Shown piece after piece: positions 1-12,200 of a DNA stretch of 64,000 nt. The notes under the pieces are model-generated. The model saw only the letters and a program-made list of their open reading frames with translations. It did no database searches and was not told where the DNA came from. A program made the translations under genes and the position numbers. The DNA comes from Albifimbria verrucaria (lineage: Eukaryota; Ascomycota; Sordariomycetes; Hypocreales; Stachybotryaceae): positions 1 to 64,000 of the forward strand of contig JAHREC010000035.1 of NCBI GenBank assembly GCA_020081605.1, written 5' to 3'. Every line of letters starts with the position of its first letter. The first letter of the stretch is position 1.

Positions 1-179
1 GGAGACGTGCGATATCTTGGTGACCCATTTTAATCACCCGGCAGGATACGACTTATAGTCATACTACAGATAGTTCAAGAAGATTTGAAGATCAGAAGAA
101 GCTGAAGGAGAGAGTTAAGGAAGGAGGGTGAAGGCGGCTTCTTAAATCTCCTAAGCCTGACCGCTCCTTGGCTGAGAAC

Positions 180-2006
180 CTAACTCGTAGCCATCCATGC
201 ACTCAAGAAATAGCCCAATGAGCATTGGAATTGCTTCGGATGCCATATCTGATAGACATCAGCAGGAGTCTTGCCTTGTTTAAGCGATGCCTCAACATGC
301 GCGGTGTACTCCTTTGCCCAAGGTTTCTCGGTAACAGTGCAAAGCAAGTATGCTTTCTTCAGAGTGTCTGATTCGAAACCAAGATCAGTGCGAACTGTAA
401 ACTGTATCATCCAGTCAACCTTCTCTGGGTTTGATTCACCGCATGACAAGACCAATGCCATAGAGAAGAGCCTCGCCAGCGATTTTAATCCTAACCAAAG
501 GACGCCGATAGCAACTGGAGAGACTGCTAGGGGTAACGTAGTAGGCCTTGCGGTAGGTCTATTGGTAGGCCATTGTAGTGACGCGAAAATAATCACCACC
601 TAGCTTTCTTTGCAGCACGAACATGAATTGGTTATTACTCATATTGTCCTTCGCTGTTGCTTGAGGTGTGAGAGTGCATTCTAAGTGGAGTGTTCCGCAA
701 TAAGACTCGTATAGATCATTATTCGCTGCGATGATAGCGTTGGAATATTTTCGTGAGAATCATGCTTTCGTTCTCAGTCGATATCTCTGATTCAAAATCC
801 TTGAGGTAGGCATCCGTAAAGTTTTCTCCATAGTAAAATATCCGGGAAGTGATTCATTAAAGAAACTGGCTGTTTCTTTCCACTTCTCAATAATGTATTC
901 ATCTTGTTCCTTTGAGAATGGTGTTAGTCGGGGCCGAAATCGAATACATTCATTTCACATCTCGCTTTCTGCCTAATAGACTCGTCTGATCACTATATTG
1001 CATGAGGAAAATGGAATTTGAAGTCGCGTGGCAAACTAGCCTCGTCTTTATTTTTTTAAGAAAACGTATCTCCTCAGGTGTCCATATTTGCAGTTCGTGG
1101 CAGGCATTCTTGACGGTTCTGCGGTAATGTATGGGATACTTCTCGAGGAAGAAGAAGAATATCTGTTCAAATGTGCATTTTGTACAAACAACTCTATGAG
1201 GTATTTGGTATGCTCAGGTTCCCGGAAAAAGTCTGTCGATACCGTTGCTAGAGCCGGGGTTCTGTGTTGATCGACTTCTTCCAGCATTTCTCCATCTGAA
1301 GACTCTCGTGGATGAACGTGCCATAACCACGACGATTCACGTGGTTCTTGTTGTGAGTGGGCTGTAAGGTCTTGATGTAATTGCACCCATTGTAATTTGA
1401 CATCTTTGAAACTACGCCAGCCTGCGCGTGGATGCCATGCTTTGAACTTGTTGCAAGCGTTATAGTCAAATATTGATATCTGCTGCAGAGACGCATCCTA
1501 GATTTTTATTTAATACCGGCGTCAAAATATACATTCTTGGATTTGTGACTGGTTATCGTGTGGATATTGCCGAGTGAATTGGATCAGTATCTGAGAATCA
1601 ATGACTGAAGTTGTTGCTGACATAGTAGAGATAGATTGTAGCTTTTTCCTGAGGCCGGTTATGATCAGCAATCTCAATATCAAAAGATAATGATATCGTA
1701 GCCATTAACATTGAGGTTGTAGGTCCGATTTCGGAAAATCGCGCCAAGAGTATGCTGAGATCTCCACATAACTCTTTACCTTACCATATATTTTTATAAG
1801 ATACTGGTCCAAACGAGAAGAGGTAGAATGATATCGCATGATGAAAGCTGACTGGTTTCAGTAACTGTCTTGGAGATACTGGACTTGGCAAGAAAGAAAA
1901 GGTTCCACTGGGACATCATGTTAGATGTGTGTACGAAAGAGCTTTGGCCTACGGCGGGCTGAAGCCCAAAAGCCGCCAACACAACCAAAAAGAATATCTG
2001 CTGCAT
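180..2006 (-). CDS. Secreted protein of unknown family, broken by frameshifts
   Basis: The chosen start is the ATG at 2006. It opens a typical signal peptide: polar start, hydrophobic core LVVLAAFGL, and a cleavage-like VGQ near residue 21. Downstream, coding-like stretches follow each other on the minus strand but in changing frames. One is open from about 1500 to 1051 (contains FREPEHTKYLIELFVQNAH). It passes near 1170 into a frame with HYRRTVKNACHELQIW, then about 930-860 (SKEQDEYIIEKWKETASFF), about 850-750, about 740-590, and finally 599-180 (PEKVDWMIQFTVRTDLGFE). At least one switch, near 850, is explained by one missing T in a run of four. I do not recognise the family. A run of Ser or Phe codons near 1160 is a likely break point. 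Exon/intron borders are unresolved. Either a real secreted protein with sequencing indels or a pseudogene. Confidence 0.45.
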
Positions 2007-2519
2007 CTATTGGCTGTGGCTTCAAACCATCAGGCATGATGATTGCTTTGGTGTGTATGCATATTCCTGGTTTTGCAGTTAGTGGTAATTCCTACCACAC
2101 GGTGTACCTTGCCCGATCTTCCAACAGCTTAGTCGAAGTAGCAGATACATATTATGGGATATACAAGGCGGGAGATCTAAGCTGAGTCGTCTCCAAAACC
2201 GACGCTCTAGGATGTTTCTTACAGAAGACCTGGTCAAGCCCGACTGAACACATGTATTACACCATCCTACTACTATTGCTTCATGTGATAATATCCACAC
2301 CATCCTCTCTCTTACCGCTCTCGTACAGAAGCAATAACCCCTCGCCACATGGTCTGCTTTGTGACCATGAAGTGCAATGGACCTGACCTAGACTGCATGA
2401 CTTTGATATGTGGCTGATACCAGGATTAGAGGCCTGGTATAAAATGACATCTCATCTTCCTTCAACGCTTTTGGGTAGAAAATCCTGCTAAAGTAGTTCT
2501 TGCATTAGTGGTTACATGA

Positions 2520-2919
2520 TGTGAAGCAAAATCTCATCCTGCATTAGCAATATACTCAGTCCTCTCTCCTTTAATTGCCAATTTCTGGGACAATCGATTG
2601 AAACCCCCTTCGTAAGAATGTCTTTTGTTGTGGAACCCAGCAGGCCGGAAGGCCTTCTCGACGCTATGAAGAAACGCCTGCTGTAAGCCGCGCAACCGAC
2701 GATGGTAATACATCCGGCACCACCACAGGTATTGCAGAAACCACAACCATTCCCACTGCAGGCCGCTCGATCGACGATATCATAAGTAGAATCGCCAGCA
2801 TCACAGCTGCTTTCCCAGGTATTGCAGGAACTACAACGACCACCAGCTGTGATTGCGGAGGAGTGGTGCTGCGATTGTCTTGCTATGTAGTAGATCATAA
2901 GGTTGATTTCTTCTTCTAG
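2520..2919 (+). pseudogene. Short coding-like remnant with Thr-rich repeat
   Basis: Two adjoining plus-strand open stretches look coding. The first, about 2525-2680, reads through SFVVEPSRPEGLLDAMKKRL before a stop. The second, overlapping in another frame to the stop at 2917-2919, contains two related Thr-rich blocks (GTTTGIAETTTIP and PGIAGTTTTTS) separated by SIDDIISRIASI. The DNA itself carries a diverged direct repeat at about 2727 and 2819 (GGTATTGCAG followed by ACC/ACT-rich sequence). A TATAAAA lies upstream at about 2438. No family is recognised. It could be the tail of a Thr-rich secreted or wall protein, or chance. The cysteine-rich frame on the opposite strand is probably only its shadow. 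Confidence 0.25.
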
Positions 2920-3288
2920 CAGGTCTATTAATTCGAACCTTTAGCCAGCATGAATTGTGCAGAAGCAGATATTTCCACGTTGTTCCATGGTTGACTGATA
3001 TATTGACCACTTATCGCAGAGAGGTCAAAGCTTTTTCCTTCTAGCTGATACCAAGACTAGAACTTGGGCAGAAAGTGATTTCAATTCTCTAGAGGCCATG
3101 TATAAGCACAAGTAGGAACCTGGTAGTGCCTGAGTAGGCGTTGTCCAAGTGCAAGACATCAAGCCATGTGGCGGAAGTCCTTGCGCTATCTAAACAGGCT
3201 ATATTATAATGCTTCTGCTGTCGGATACTTCTTTTAGACACCCTCTTCTCTCTTCTTAACTACCAACCTGGTTTTTAAACAGTCCCAT

Positions 3289-3370
3289 AATGAAAACTCA
3301 ATCTACGAAGTGGTTACGCCTGATTGTGATAACTCACACGGTCACTATGGTCGAACCAGACGATGAACAT
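3289..3370 (+). pseudogene. Possible gene start truncated at the LINE junction
   Basis: An ATG at 3289 follows a pyrimidine-rich leader (3240-3288) typical of fungal 5' UTRs, and opens a 27-codon frame (MKTQSTKWLRLIVITH...) that stops at 3370-3372. LINE reverse-transcriptase coding sequence begins immediately after in another frame. This would fit a host gene cut by the element, or simply part of the element. Little more can be said. Confidence 0.15.
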
Positions 3371-5000
3371 TAAAGGTGCATTCGACGCCTTCATGCGCAA
3401 CCGCAAGGGCAGCCAGATCAACTTGCACGCTGGATCTACTCGTTCATGAATCGTCCTTCGGCTCGCGTTAGATACGATGAAATAACGACAGCTTTATCGC
3501 CGTTCCGACGCGGGCTAACCTATGGGTATTCTGTATTGAAGACCGTCTTTCCACTTTTATATTGAGCCGACTTACCAGTTGGGCAACCCGATAGGCCGGT
3601 TCGGCTATGCTAAAGATACGGCTATCCTATGTGTTGGCGACTCAATAAAGGTAGCAATCGCAAAAGCAAGCAAAGAGTTGGTCCCCTGGGGAGGGGGCGC
3701 CAACGGCATTTCCTTCGATCTAGGCGAAACAGGAAGCCCCTAAAGAGGGTGCCGACACGACGATATAGAAAAGCGACCCCAGACCCCAATGCGAGGGCTC
3801 GGCGTCTGGCTTAACTCTACGCTTTTCTTCAAGAACCACGTCAAGAAATAAATTGCCACGGTTTCGGTTCTACTAAACCATCTGAGAAGCCTCACCAGTA
3901 AGAAACACGGCCCGCTGCCAGCAGCGTTTAAGTAGTGAGGGGTTGCATCGCGCGCATCCTGTTTTACAAGACTGAGCCTGGATACCAGGCTCAACCAGCC
4001 CTTTTGGTCGAAACCGTCCAAGGAATATGTAGACCAAGTTCAAAATCCTGCGTCACAAAACGAGCAAATGCCCCAAGCAATCCATGAGAGCTATCCTTTT
4101 AGCATCGACGACGATGCCAATCGCATGCCAATCGCGGCTCTCTCTCAACGGAGCGGCACCCAGCCAGTGGCGTAATTGCTTGAAGCAGTCTGTTTGCGAT
4201 TCGACGCGGCCTCACCCGCTTGCCTCGCGTACCCGGCTAGCACTCATCCATCGAGTAATCAAGCTGAAATATAGCTTATCCGCACTGCTACTAAATAATA
4301 TTTTCGGCGAGGACTGGGAACCTCCCCAGATGGCGTCCAAGCAGGACACCGCATTCACCACGGCGGTCAAGCAATCATCCACAGCTTTCCAAGTCAGCTC
4401 GGAAAAGACGATCATAATCTGTCTCAACAACATCGCCGCGGGGACCTGCCTCCGAGGCAAGCCCTCAGACTCTTCTAATGACGTTTTTATCGAGTTTTAA
4501 ACACTGGCCGCTTCGCACGGCAACGCGAAGGTCCACTGGATTCCCGTCTATGCCGAGGTCCTTAGACACGAAGCAGCAGACGCTCTAGCGAAAGCTGAGT
4601 ATCTCAAGCCTGTCCCCGTAGGTGCCCTTCCAAGACTGGCATATCTGCGTCGGGGCCGCGAGGCGCTGGCCGAAGAACGCTTTTAAGCCTGGTGGAAAGA
4701 ATCTGTACATGACACACACACAGCTCTCAAGCTCTCAGCCACAACCAGATGCCCGCCGGACTTGTCGCTCTCGTGGAACATGCTTCATTACCTTCTTGCT
4801 GCTAGATCGTAGCACGATGATTTTACGGGAACCCGCGCACGACTCGAGCACGTAAGTGTGCGGATCTCTTGTTCATGTTGGCGACGTATTCGCACCCTCA
4901 CCAACTGCAGTAGTGAATCGGGCAGTAGGCCAAGAACTATATCAAGGTCGTGAATGTAGCAAGTGGCAACGCCTTCTTCGGGGAAGGTCTGCCCTCCCCA
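3360..5000 (+). mobile_element. Decayed Tad1-like LINE, copy A (RT, RNase H, C-terminal Cys motif)
   Basis: Translated pieces follow the order of a non-LTR retrotransposon ORF2. The first is IKGAFDAFMRNR at about 3370 (RT palm, usual form GAFDAV..NRL). Next come FMNRPSARVRYD and a GLTYGYSVLK block in place of the GLPQGSPVSP box, then FGYAKDTAIL at about 3600 (catalytic YADD box with the first Asp changed to Lys), and the WG..N.ISFD block at about 3690. An RNase H-like stretch follows at about 4340-4680 (CLNNIAAGTCLRGKPSDSS, then ADALAKAEYL), ending in a LAARS.HDDF and CSC-type tail near 4790-4900. Frames change and stops occur, for example a TAA at 4498-4500, so it is dead. Nucleotide similarity to the 60.1-60.9 kb copy is obvious by eye. 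Confidence 0.8.
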
Positions 5001-5232
5001 CTAGACACCACACTCTCCGTACGTATAGCCGTGTATAATCTCTTGATTTTCCTCACTTTCTTTCTCCCGAACTCTGACGGCTGCTGGGTGTCCGCAGCAT
5101 CCTCCAGCCGACCGGGACCACTTTGAGGCCACCTCTGCAGCCTACTCAAAAGGGTCTCTGCCGGTCCCCCACAAGACCAAAGATTGCAACAACGTTCCTG
5201 CTGCAACTGGATGACCTGCCGACGAGCGACAC

Positions 5233-5285
5233 GTACCCGTAAGTCAAGGTGTGTGTGGGCCACATACACCTTGACCTACGGGTAC
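5233..5285. repeat. 53-bp near-perfect palindrome
   Basis: The arms GTACCCGTAAGTCAAGG and its complement CCTTGACCTACGGGTAC face each other with almost no spacer (centre at 5259, GGGCC). Pairing 5233 with 5285 inward gives 26 pairs with a single mismatch (5242/5276) and one G:T (5253/5265). It lies about 250 bp after LINE copy A and in no supported gene. It could be a fused pair of terminal inverted repeats from a small transposon, or an extruding cruciform. Confidence 0.85.
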
Positions 5286-8200
5286 CAAAATTACGCGTCC
5301 TTGAACAGATCACATGCTGGGTTTTACGTTTAGGGCAGGATTGGCAATGAAGTGTAGTTTCACGCACGAATGGCTATAAGGCTTAATTAATAACAGACTT
5401 CAAGCATAACAAAATCGTAAGCAGGCCCGGCCCCACCCCGACCCCACCCCGGCCGGGTTGCATTCTCGGGGCCCTGCCACGGAAACCTCCGCAGGACAGC
5501 AAGAAGGAACTATTGCAGAACAAACTTAATGGCATGGTATCGCCTGTGGTTGATCCAAAAATAGCAGCAAGGTATGGTTTTCGTCCCGTTGTACGGAAAG
5601 CCAAAATAGTCTTAGGATTCGGGTAGGAGGTGGCTTGTGACCATCCTGCCATGCATGGGTCGTGTTATGCGTCCCATTGAGGTCGTTGTCTGCTTCGGTA
5701 ATGGCGGATTATTCGTTCATAGCTCTTGATGGACCTGAGTGGTTGGCTGTAGCCTCGCATTTCGGCTTTGTCTTTTCCATGCGTCGGCAAATGAACATCG
5801 TGTAGCAGGTTTCTTTATGCATATGATGTGCGTCAGGAGTGTCATGAAAAACTCAGATGTCCACCTATTGCTCGTCCAGATTCCCTGCTACGGTCGTAAT
5901 CAAACTCGCCCAACTGCCCGTGGCGCCCCAAGTGAAGCGAGTTCTCACCAAAATTCCCCACGGCCACATCGAGGAATGCCAGCCACCTAAAACAATGTAG
6001 ATTTGGCGCCACAGAATCTCCAATACCAGACAGGATATCATGAACTACATGCCTAGAAAGTCATTCATCAGTCCGAATGCTAACGGTAGAGATTAACGCT
6101 GACGTTTGACTTATGTAGCTCCGCAGAGGACTTTCAGTTTACCTAAATTTTTAGACGTGCAAGTATATTAAGCTTATTTAGACGATCGTGGCTCCTTCCT
6201 ACAGTGTGTTTTATCACAAAACACGGTGCCGTTCTAGATTTGTCCTCCTATGTAGTTACCTTGACGACAATGTATGGCAAAGAGGTGCAGCAGGTGAATA
6301 AGCAGATGGTTCGACTTACATATAATTCCTGACCTCGACATAGCCAATCCCTCTCGAGTTTAAATTGTGTCCCAGCGACCTCACCGACTTGAAGCACCTG
6401 CGGCAAGCTGACAAAACCATGGTTGTCGCATTTCTCTTCCTTGTCTAGAACCGGTGCCCATGACTTATTCGCATGTGAAAATTGAGTGCGATCTTGTCAA
6501 TCATGATGTTTCGACGGTGCGGCGCTTATGGTATCATTAACATAACTGGGCTTCCGAAGTCTTGTCATACAAAACTTCCCATATCCCCATATGACATCTT
6601 TTTCGCGCTGCCTCTTGGCTCGTCCAAATCTGGGCTCTCTTCCACAATCGTAGTTCTTGATGACAGGGAGTACGACGGAAAAGGAAATAGAAACGAAACG
6701 CTTGCATGCTGTAGTGCTGTCAGAGATAGCTACCTTCGTATAGGAACGATACCGAGAGAGGTCGAGCAGCATCAGTTAACCGAGCCTTACAGTCATCTCG
6801 AAGCATGTCATGGGGTCAAGAATACTGACACTAAAACATAAAATCCCATGGAAGTTCTATGCATAGATTGGTATTAACCACATGAGCACAATATAAACGG
6901 TTAAATGCAGACGCAGCCTTGGCTTCTAAGGAGTAGACCGGCGCAAGAACTCAGGAGTGTTTGCCAATAAAACGAGAAGAAGGCGATCCTCTATCGTCGA
7001 ATTACACTTTGGTCTAGCAGACCGGTATGTGAGTGAGTGACTAGCCTCACTAAAACCGAGACATCTGTCTGGTTTCGACATCTTATTTACTTTTCATCTG
7101 ATCACGTCCGAACGGGCCTGAAAAGTAGCCTCGGGTGGTTACTCTGGGTTTACAATTCGAGCCTTACATGTTAGCATTGGTCTCCCAGTACAATTGTTCA
7201 ATACCCTATTGCATTCCCCGGGTTAATTACCTATAGAGAAAGCCTTGGAAGTAGGTTTGTGAAAATACTTCTCTCAGGCGTGTTTTAGAGGAGGGGAGGG
7301 GAAGAGGGGACGAGAGTTCAGCTAACATCTCATACATATATACCACATGAGACCGACTATGCCATAATCGCAGCAATCGCAGCAACCAGGTTAGCATTCG
7401 CTGTCGCTTGTGTCCATTCATGGCAAGGACCGGCACCGTGAAACGATTCGAGTCAGTCCTATCCACCAGGTAAGGAATAAATGGTACCGTAATGCTACAT
7501 ATCCCTTCACATTTCCGTATCACACCGTCCTGATGACCCTGTCCCCGATTAATTGCCTCATGGCAACGTCCCCAAGGTCCCTCTCTCTAGAGATCATATC
7601 CCGAACTGTTGGAGATGAAAAAAAAAAAAAGAGCAGCCCAAACACGGAATTATTCTAGTCTGACTTTGCTCAGGAAGTTGCCATTGCGACCATTTCTTCT
7701 TGGGCAAACGGTCACACCTGAATCGAACAAAGTGAGGGAGCCAGTTTCATTATACGATCGGATTGTCGATCACGGACCGACGTCTTTCCTATACTAACCC
7801 TATAACATCCACATCTTCAGAAGCCCGTTGCTTTCTAACGCGACTGGGATGAAGTTCAGCCTCAAATGTATTCCTATACCTTTCCGATCCCAGCAGGATC
7901 TAGATTAGAGGCGGTAATCACACATGCATTGGGCTCTCGGTATGTTCTCCTCCCTCTTGCCATGGAGCACCCTAGCCATGATGCCATGAAGAACCTTTTC
8001 TGCTTGTCATAACAACTGTTCCTGCGTGGACGCTACAGCAGTTACGAGGCACATATAGTGAATCAGTTCCTGGCCTTCCGCCAACCGTAACCCGTCTTGG
8101 CCGAGGGCCGATCTGCTCGTTGACTTACCACGGTAAGATGCATCCGGGCCCTATCCGAAAGTGGCTGCAACGCCCGATCGAACTCTCTAGCTTTGCGCGG

Positions 8201-8950
8201 GTACCCTGCTAATCACATATGGCCCCTACCGATGAGTAGCAAGGCTAGCTGCAATTTGTGGATGGTCAAAATATTCGCCGCCACGCCCCATTCATCACTG
8301 GATCCTGCACGAGTTGCCTTATGAGGCCTACCAACCCATGGTGGAACGGTCAAAATTAGTCGTCCAGACGAACTTGCCCTAGCGTATGCTAAGGATGGGT
8401 CCATAATTCCGCACTCCAAACGCTTGCATCTCACCCATGGCGTTGCATGAGGATGGAACTCACTAGCTAGTGATCCATTGGCAGACTTTGATAGGCAAAT
8501 GTGAGCGAGATAGAAGCGAAGCTTAGGCGAATTTCACACGGTCCACTAGGCTTCCACTATTTCAGATCATCGAGATCTCATAGATGTAAGTTAGGAATAT
8601 TTCCTCCGTCATCCTTCATGACATATCGGCTATGCTATGTGGGATGCTTCGTCTATACTATACGCATACATACACGAGGTTCAGGCGAAACTAGAGGCAA
8701 CATCAAGCTCCAAGTATCACACCATCGCGAGCCACAAATCGTTGCCCAGAGGCAAAAGCACAACATATCGTGAGTCACACTGATATTCTTTTGTTCATTT
8801 TTCTGTCGATGAAGAGGGCAACATTTGATCCGCACATCATATGGTGCTAACAACACGAGGTATTAGCTGCTGAATTTTGATCCAGATCAAGTTCTCGTTT
8901 GCCTTCAAACAGGCCCGGACGCGTTTAATGTGCTTTTATCGTCAAACTAG
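5286..8950. other. Non-coding stretch
   Basis: No ORF here has recognisable domains or consistent coding character on either strand. The longest open frames (about 120 codons at 6482-6841, plus) have no supporting motif. A short C-rich tract sits at 5426-5460 and an A-run at 7618-7630. Confidence 0.5.
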
Positions 8951-8956
8951 GTGGAA

Positions 8957-9265
8957 ATGCGGCTATTGGAAATCTACACGGGGTATGTGATGGAAGAATG
9001 CCCCAGGATGATGAAAGAGAAACATTGCGAGTTCAAGCTTCCAGACGAAAAAATCGAGTATCTCGATAGTGATTGTAAAATTTGTGTTGAATTGGCAAAG
9101 AAAAGACGGCAGCTTGAAAAGACAAAGAATGATCTCGGGAGATGGGAACGCGAGCCTCGCCGTCGTCAAGCTACGATCGAGCAGGCGGTTGATTTTTGTG
9201 AGAAATGGGAACTCGCGATTAAAAATTTAGAGAAACAGCATCTTGAACGAGTGAAAAAATTATAG
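8957..9265 (+). CDS. Small coiled-coil protein, hypothetical
   Basis: An uninterrupted frame of 102 codons runs from the ATG at 8957 (the frame is open a few codons upstream) to the TAG at 9263-9265. Residues about 38-43 contain a CKIC pair, and the second half is highly charged and helical (KKRRQLEKTKNDLGRWE, later NLEKQHLERVKKL), predicting a coiled coil. The pattern of an N-terminal Cys-containing head followed by a charged helix resembles short fungal hypothetical proteins, but I cannot name a family. An actag immediately before GTGGAAATG could be a 3' splice site, so an upstream exon is possible. No signal peptide or membrane segment. Confidence 0.5.
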   Translation: MRLLEIYTGYVMEECPRMMKEKHCEFKLPDEKIEYLDSDCKICVELAKKRRQLEKTKNDLGRWEREPRRRQATIEQAVDFCEKWELAIKNLEKQHLERVKKL

Positions 9266-12200
9266 TAATAACCCAAAATGAAACATTGCGTAGAGCATTC
9301 GAACTTGGGAAAGGAAGCTCGCATACGTGTTCGTCGAGTTAGGCTCGTCATCTCTGCGCCTCTGCCTTGTATGTCGCAGTATGCCTTGAGCCCCTTGACC
9401 ATGGAATCATTATCTCGCCGCCAGTCTTAAGCGAGGTGAACGCGAAGATGGACGTATGGTTACCCACTTCAGAGTAGATAGCTGGGAACGAGGAAGCCGC
9501 ATCCGGTAACAATCACATAAGGGGCGGAGTACATTGTTTAGGATGACAAACGAAGTGTAACCCTTACCGTGAAGCAGGATTAGATCCGTCGCTCGATCGT
9601 GACTGGCGTGTTCTCGGAGTATGAAGAGAATCCAACGGAGAAACCGAGGAAAGATGTGGCGAAAGAAGGGCGGACTCGACGTCAAACATCGACCATCCGA
9701 CCGGTGCCAAACAGCCAGCAGGCAAGAGAAGCTTCTCCCGCTTCAAATAACTAGGCGATCTCTCCTCTATTCATGACCTCCACGCCGCAGAGGGGTAGTC
9801 ATAGATAATAGACCTTTTTCGCGGCTATGGCTGGGATGCCTTCTCGGTCCTCTTGCTCAATGTTCGCTCGCTCGCTCGCTCGTTCGTTCGTTCGACTTTT
9901 CACGATCGGGTTCTGGTCCTACCGACCGACGCTGATCATCGTAAATGGAGGCAATTTGACGTCGTAGCTGGGATCGGTCTGGAGAAGAAAAATAAGAAAA
10001 GAGAGGGTCGAGTGGAGTAACCTTGATCAAGAATGTCAGTGAAAGCGAACAGTACATCTTCTAACAGAGCGGCGTGCAGCCATGGTAGATCCGTCTTCAG
10101 CAACAATACCTCTTCGATGTAGCGACCTTGCTCATTGCGTCCCGCATCCCGAATCCATTGTTAAAGAGTAGTGAGAGCATGATGCAGGAAAACATACATC
10201 ATATCAAATTGTATCTTTCGTGCTTGCCATGATCAGGCTCTGTCCAACAATCCAGAAGCCATCAAGTTGTGAAGAGCTTCCGAGGACACCTTGTACGATG
10301 CTCAAATGGGAAGAAATTGGACGTATAGAAGGGCTCAGCAGGGGTCTAGGGTGGCTCGCCAATGATCAAACCCAAGCCGCCAGACTCGCGTAGCTAGTAC
10401 AGTGAGTTGTGTGAGGGATTATGCGGATAATGATAGGCTTGAAAAGGAGAGGTCTCGGGAGCCCAAAAGTGTTGGTAGTTGGTTCAAAGTATCGTGAACG
10501 GAGGTGGGAGAAGCTGCGGATCTATGAAATGCAAACTACGAGCACTTGAGATGAACACACATTGTTGGTGGCCCCATACATGCTGCATCATCAAATACCT
10601 GGCGACACAAAGCCGATGCCCACCAACCTGTTTACATTGGACAGGCATCCGCACGCACGCATCCTTCAGAATTGGAAGATATGATACCGTTCTAGCAATT
10701 GAAACAATACCTGAAGACTCTTGCATCAAAGGAGGGAATCAAAGGAGGGACATACTGAGCTTCCTGTGCTTTAAGCCCCCACGGCGGTAGTGATCTGTAG
10801 GAGCGTTTGCCAGAGGCGCCCGCCAACGACTTCAGGCATGGGTTTTTTTCTATTTTTCTTTTACCCCATCTTTCCCGTTCCGCTTTGACGTATCCAGCCA
10901 CCCGCAAGGCTTGCTAAGACCACAACTTCGATGTGAGAATTGACCCGCTTTCATCCGAGAGATTGAGGTAATAAAACCTACTGGAACATGGCTTGAAAAG
11001 GCGTGGAGATAAGGCGAAGAAGCCATTCATCGGTATCCGAAGTAAGACTGCCGGGGTGTGGGTGTATTTCTCCTTGGGGGATAAAAAAAAACTTAAGATG
11101 ATCATGGCCAATGACAATTGATTTTTTTCCCTGGCTTGACCGGTTTCCTTTCAAATTGGCCAGCATACCTGGGCAAGACCAAGAGGAAATTGAACCCCTT
11201 CTCGCTTTTTCCTTAGTTTTCCCCAGTTTCTTGATGGCAAAATTTCAATCTCTCATAGACTCCTTTACATGAAGTTTCCATCTGTCAACTCCTATTGTCC
11301 TTCCCGTTATGGCTTACTTGTCCGTAGCGACGTAGAGGCAATTTCCAGAGTTTGAAACCCCTCACAACTTTGAGCGGCAAGAGACGGAATGGGAAAGTGG
11401 CAATTCAAGTGAGAGACTGAGAAAAGGAGGGTCCATCCGTGGAGGCTAAGGGTTGGGCGCCCCGACACCTCTCGCCTCTCTCTCACCGGTCTCTTCAGCT
11501 TTCAAGTTCCGTGCCAGCCGATCGATATCCACCAAGCCATAGCCACGTCCACCCACCTTGTGTAATGGCGTTGGATTATCTTACGACGAACATTCCTTGG
11601 GCCCTTTTTTAACGTATGGCTCTGATGGCCACGCGCATGCTCGAGTAAAATCGGATGATTGGTCCGCTCTTATTGCGGGTTAATACTAGGGTAGAGCTGT
11701 GATGTCTCGTGGGGTCCTATCTGGTGGCAGGAGATCATAGATGTGACAGCTCGAGTCACCTCCTTGCCCATCCCGTACCCCATTTCTCACTTGAAAAACC
11801 AAGCGCACTTCATTTAATCCGCGTCAATCAAAGCAAATCGTACTTTTCCAAACAGCAATGCGAAACGAATCGTATCGAGAACCAAGAAACACAATCGATC
11901 GGAACATCGGCCCAGGTACGCCTTGACGTGCTGGTTGCTGGTTATTGCATCGTGTTTCCGAAACCAAAGCAATACGGTGAGCAGCTGCTCTAGACGATCC
12001 CGACATCGCATGACGCCGGACAAAGAGAAAAGAGGATCAAAGGGCAACTATTCAATAGATCACTGAAGCAGCGAGAAATGATATCTTCGTCACACCAAAC
12101 AAAAAGACAGAAATCACCTTTCTAGGGGTGGCTGCGAAGCCTTAAACTGACATGTCTTGCCCGCGCGTGGCCAAGACCTGGGCTATTTGAAATTGTCACC

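Noticed and set aside
2512..2898. Cys-rich minus-strand ORF resembling a small secreted cysteine-rich protein
   Set aside because: No signal peptide, and its cysteines come from the complement of a Thr-rich repeat that has better coding character on the plus strand.
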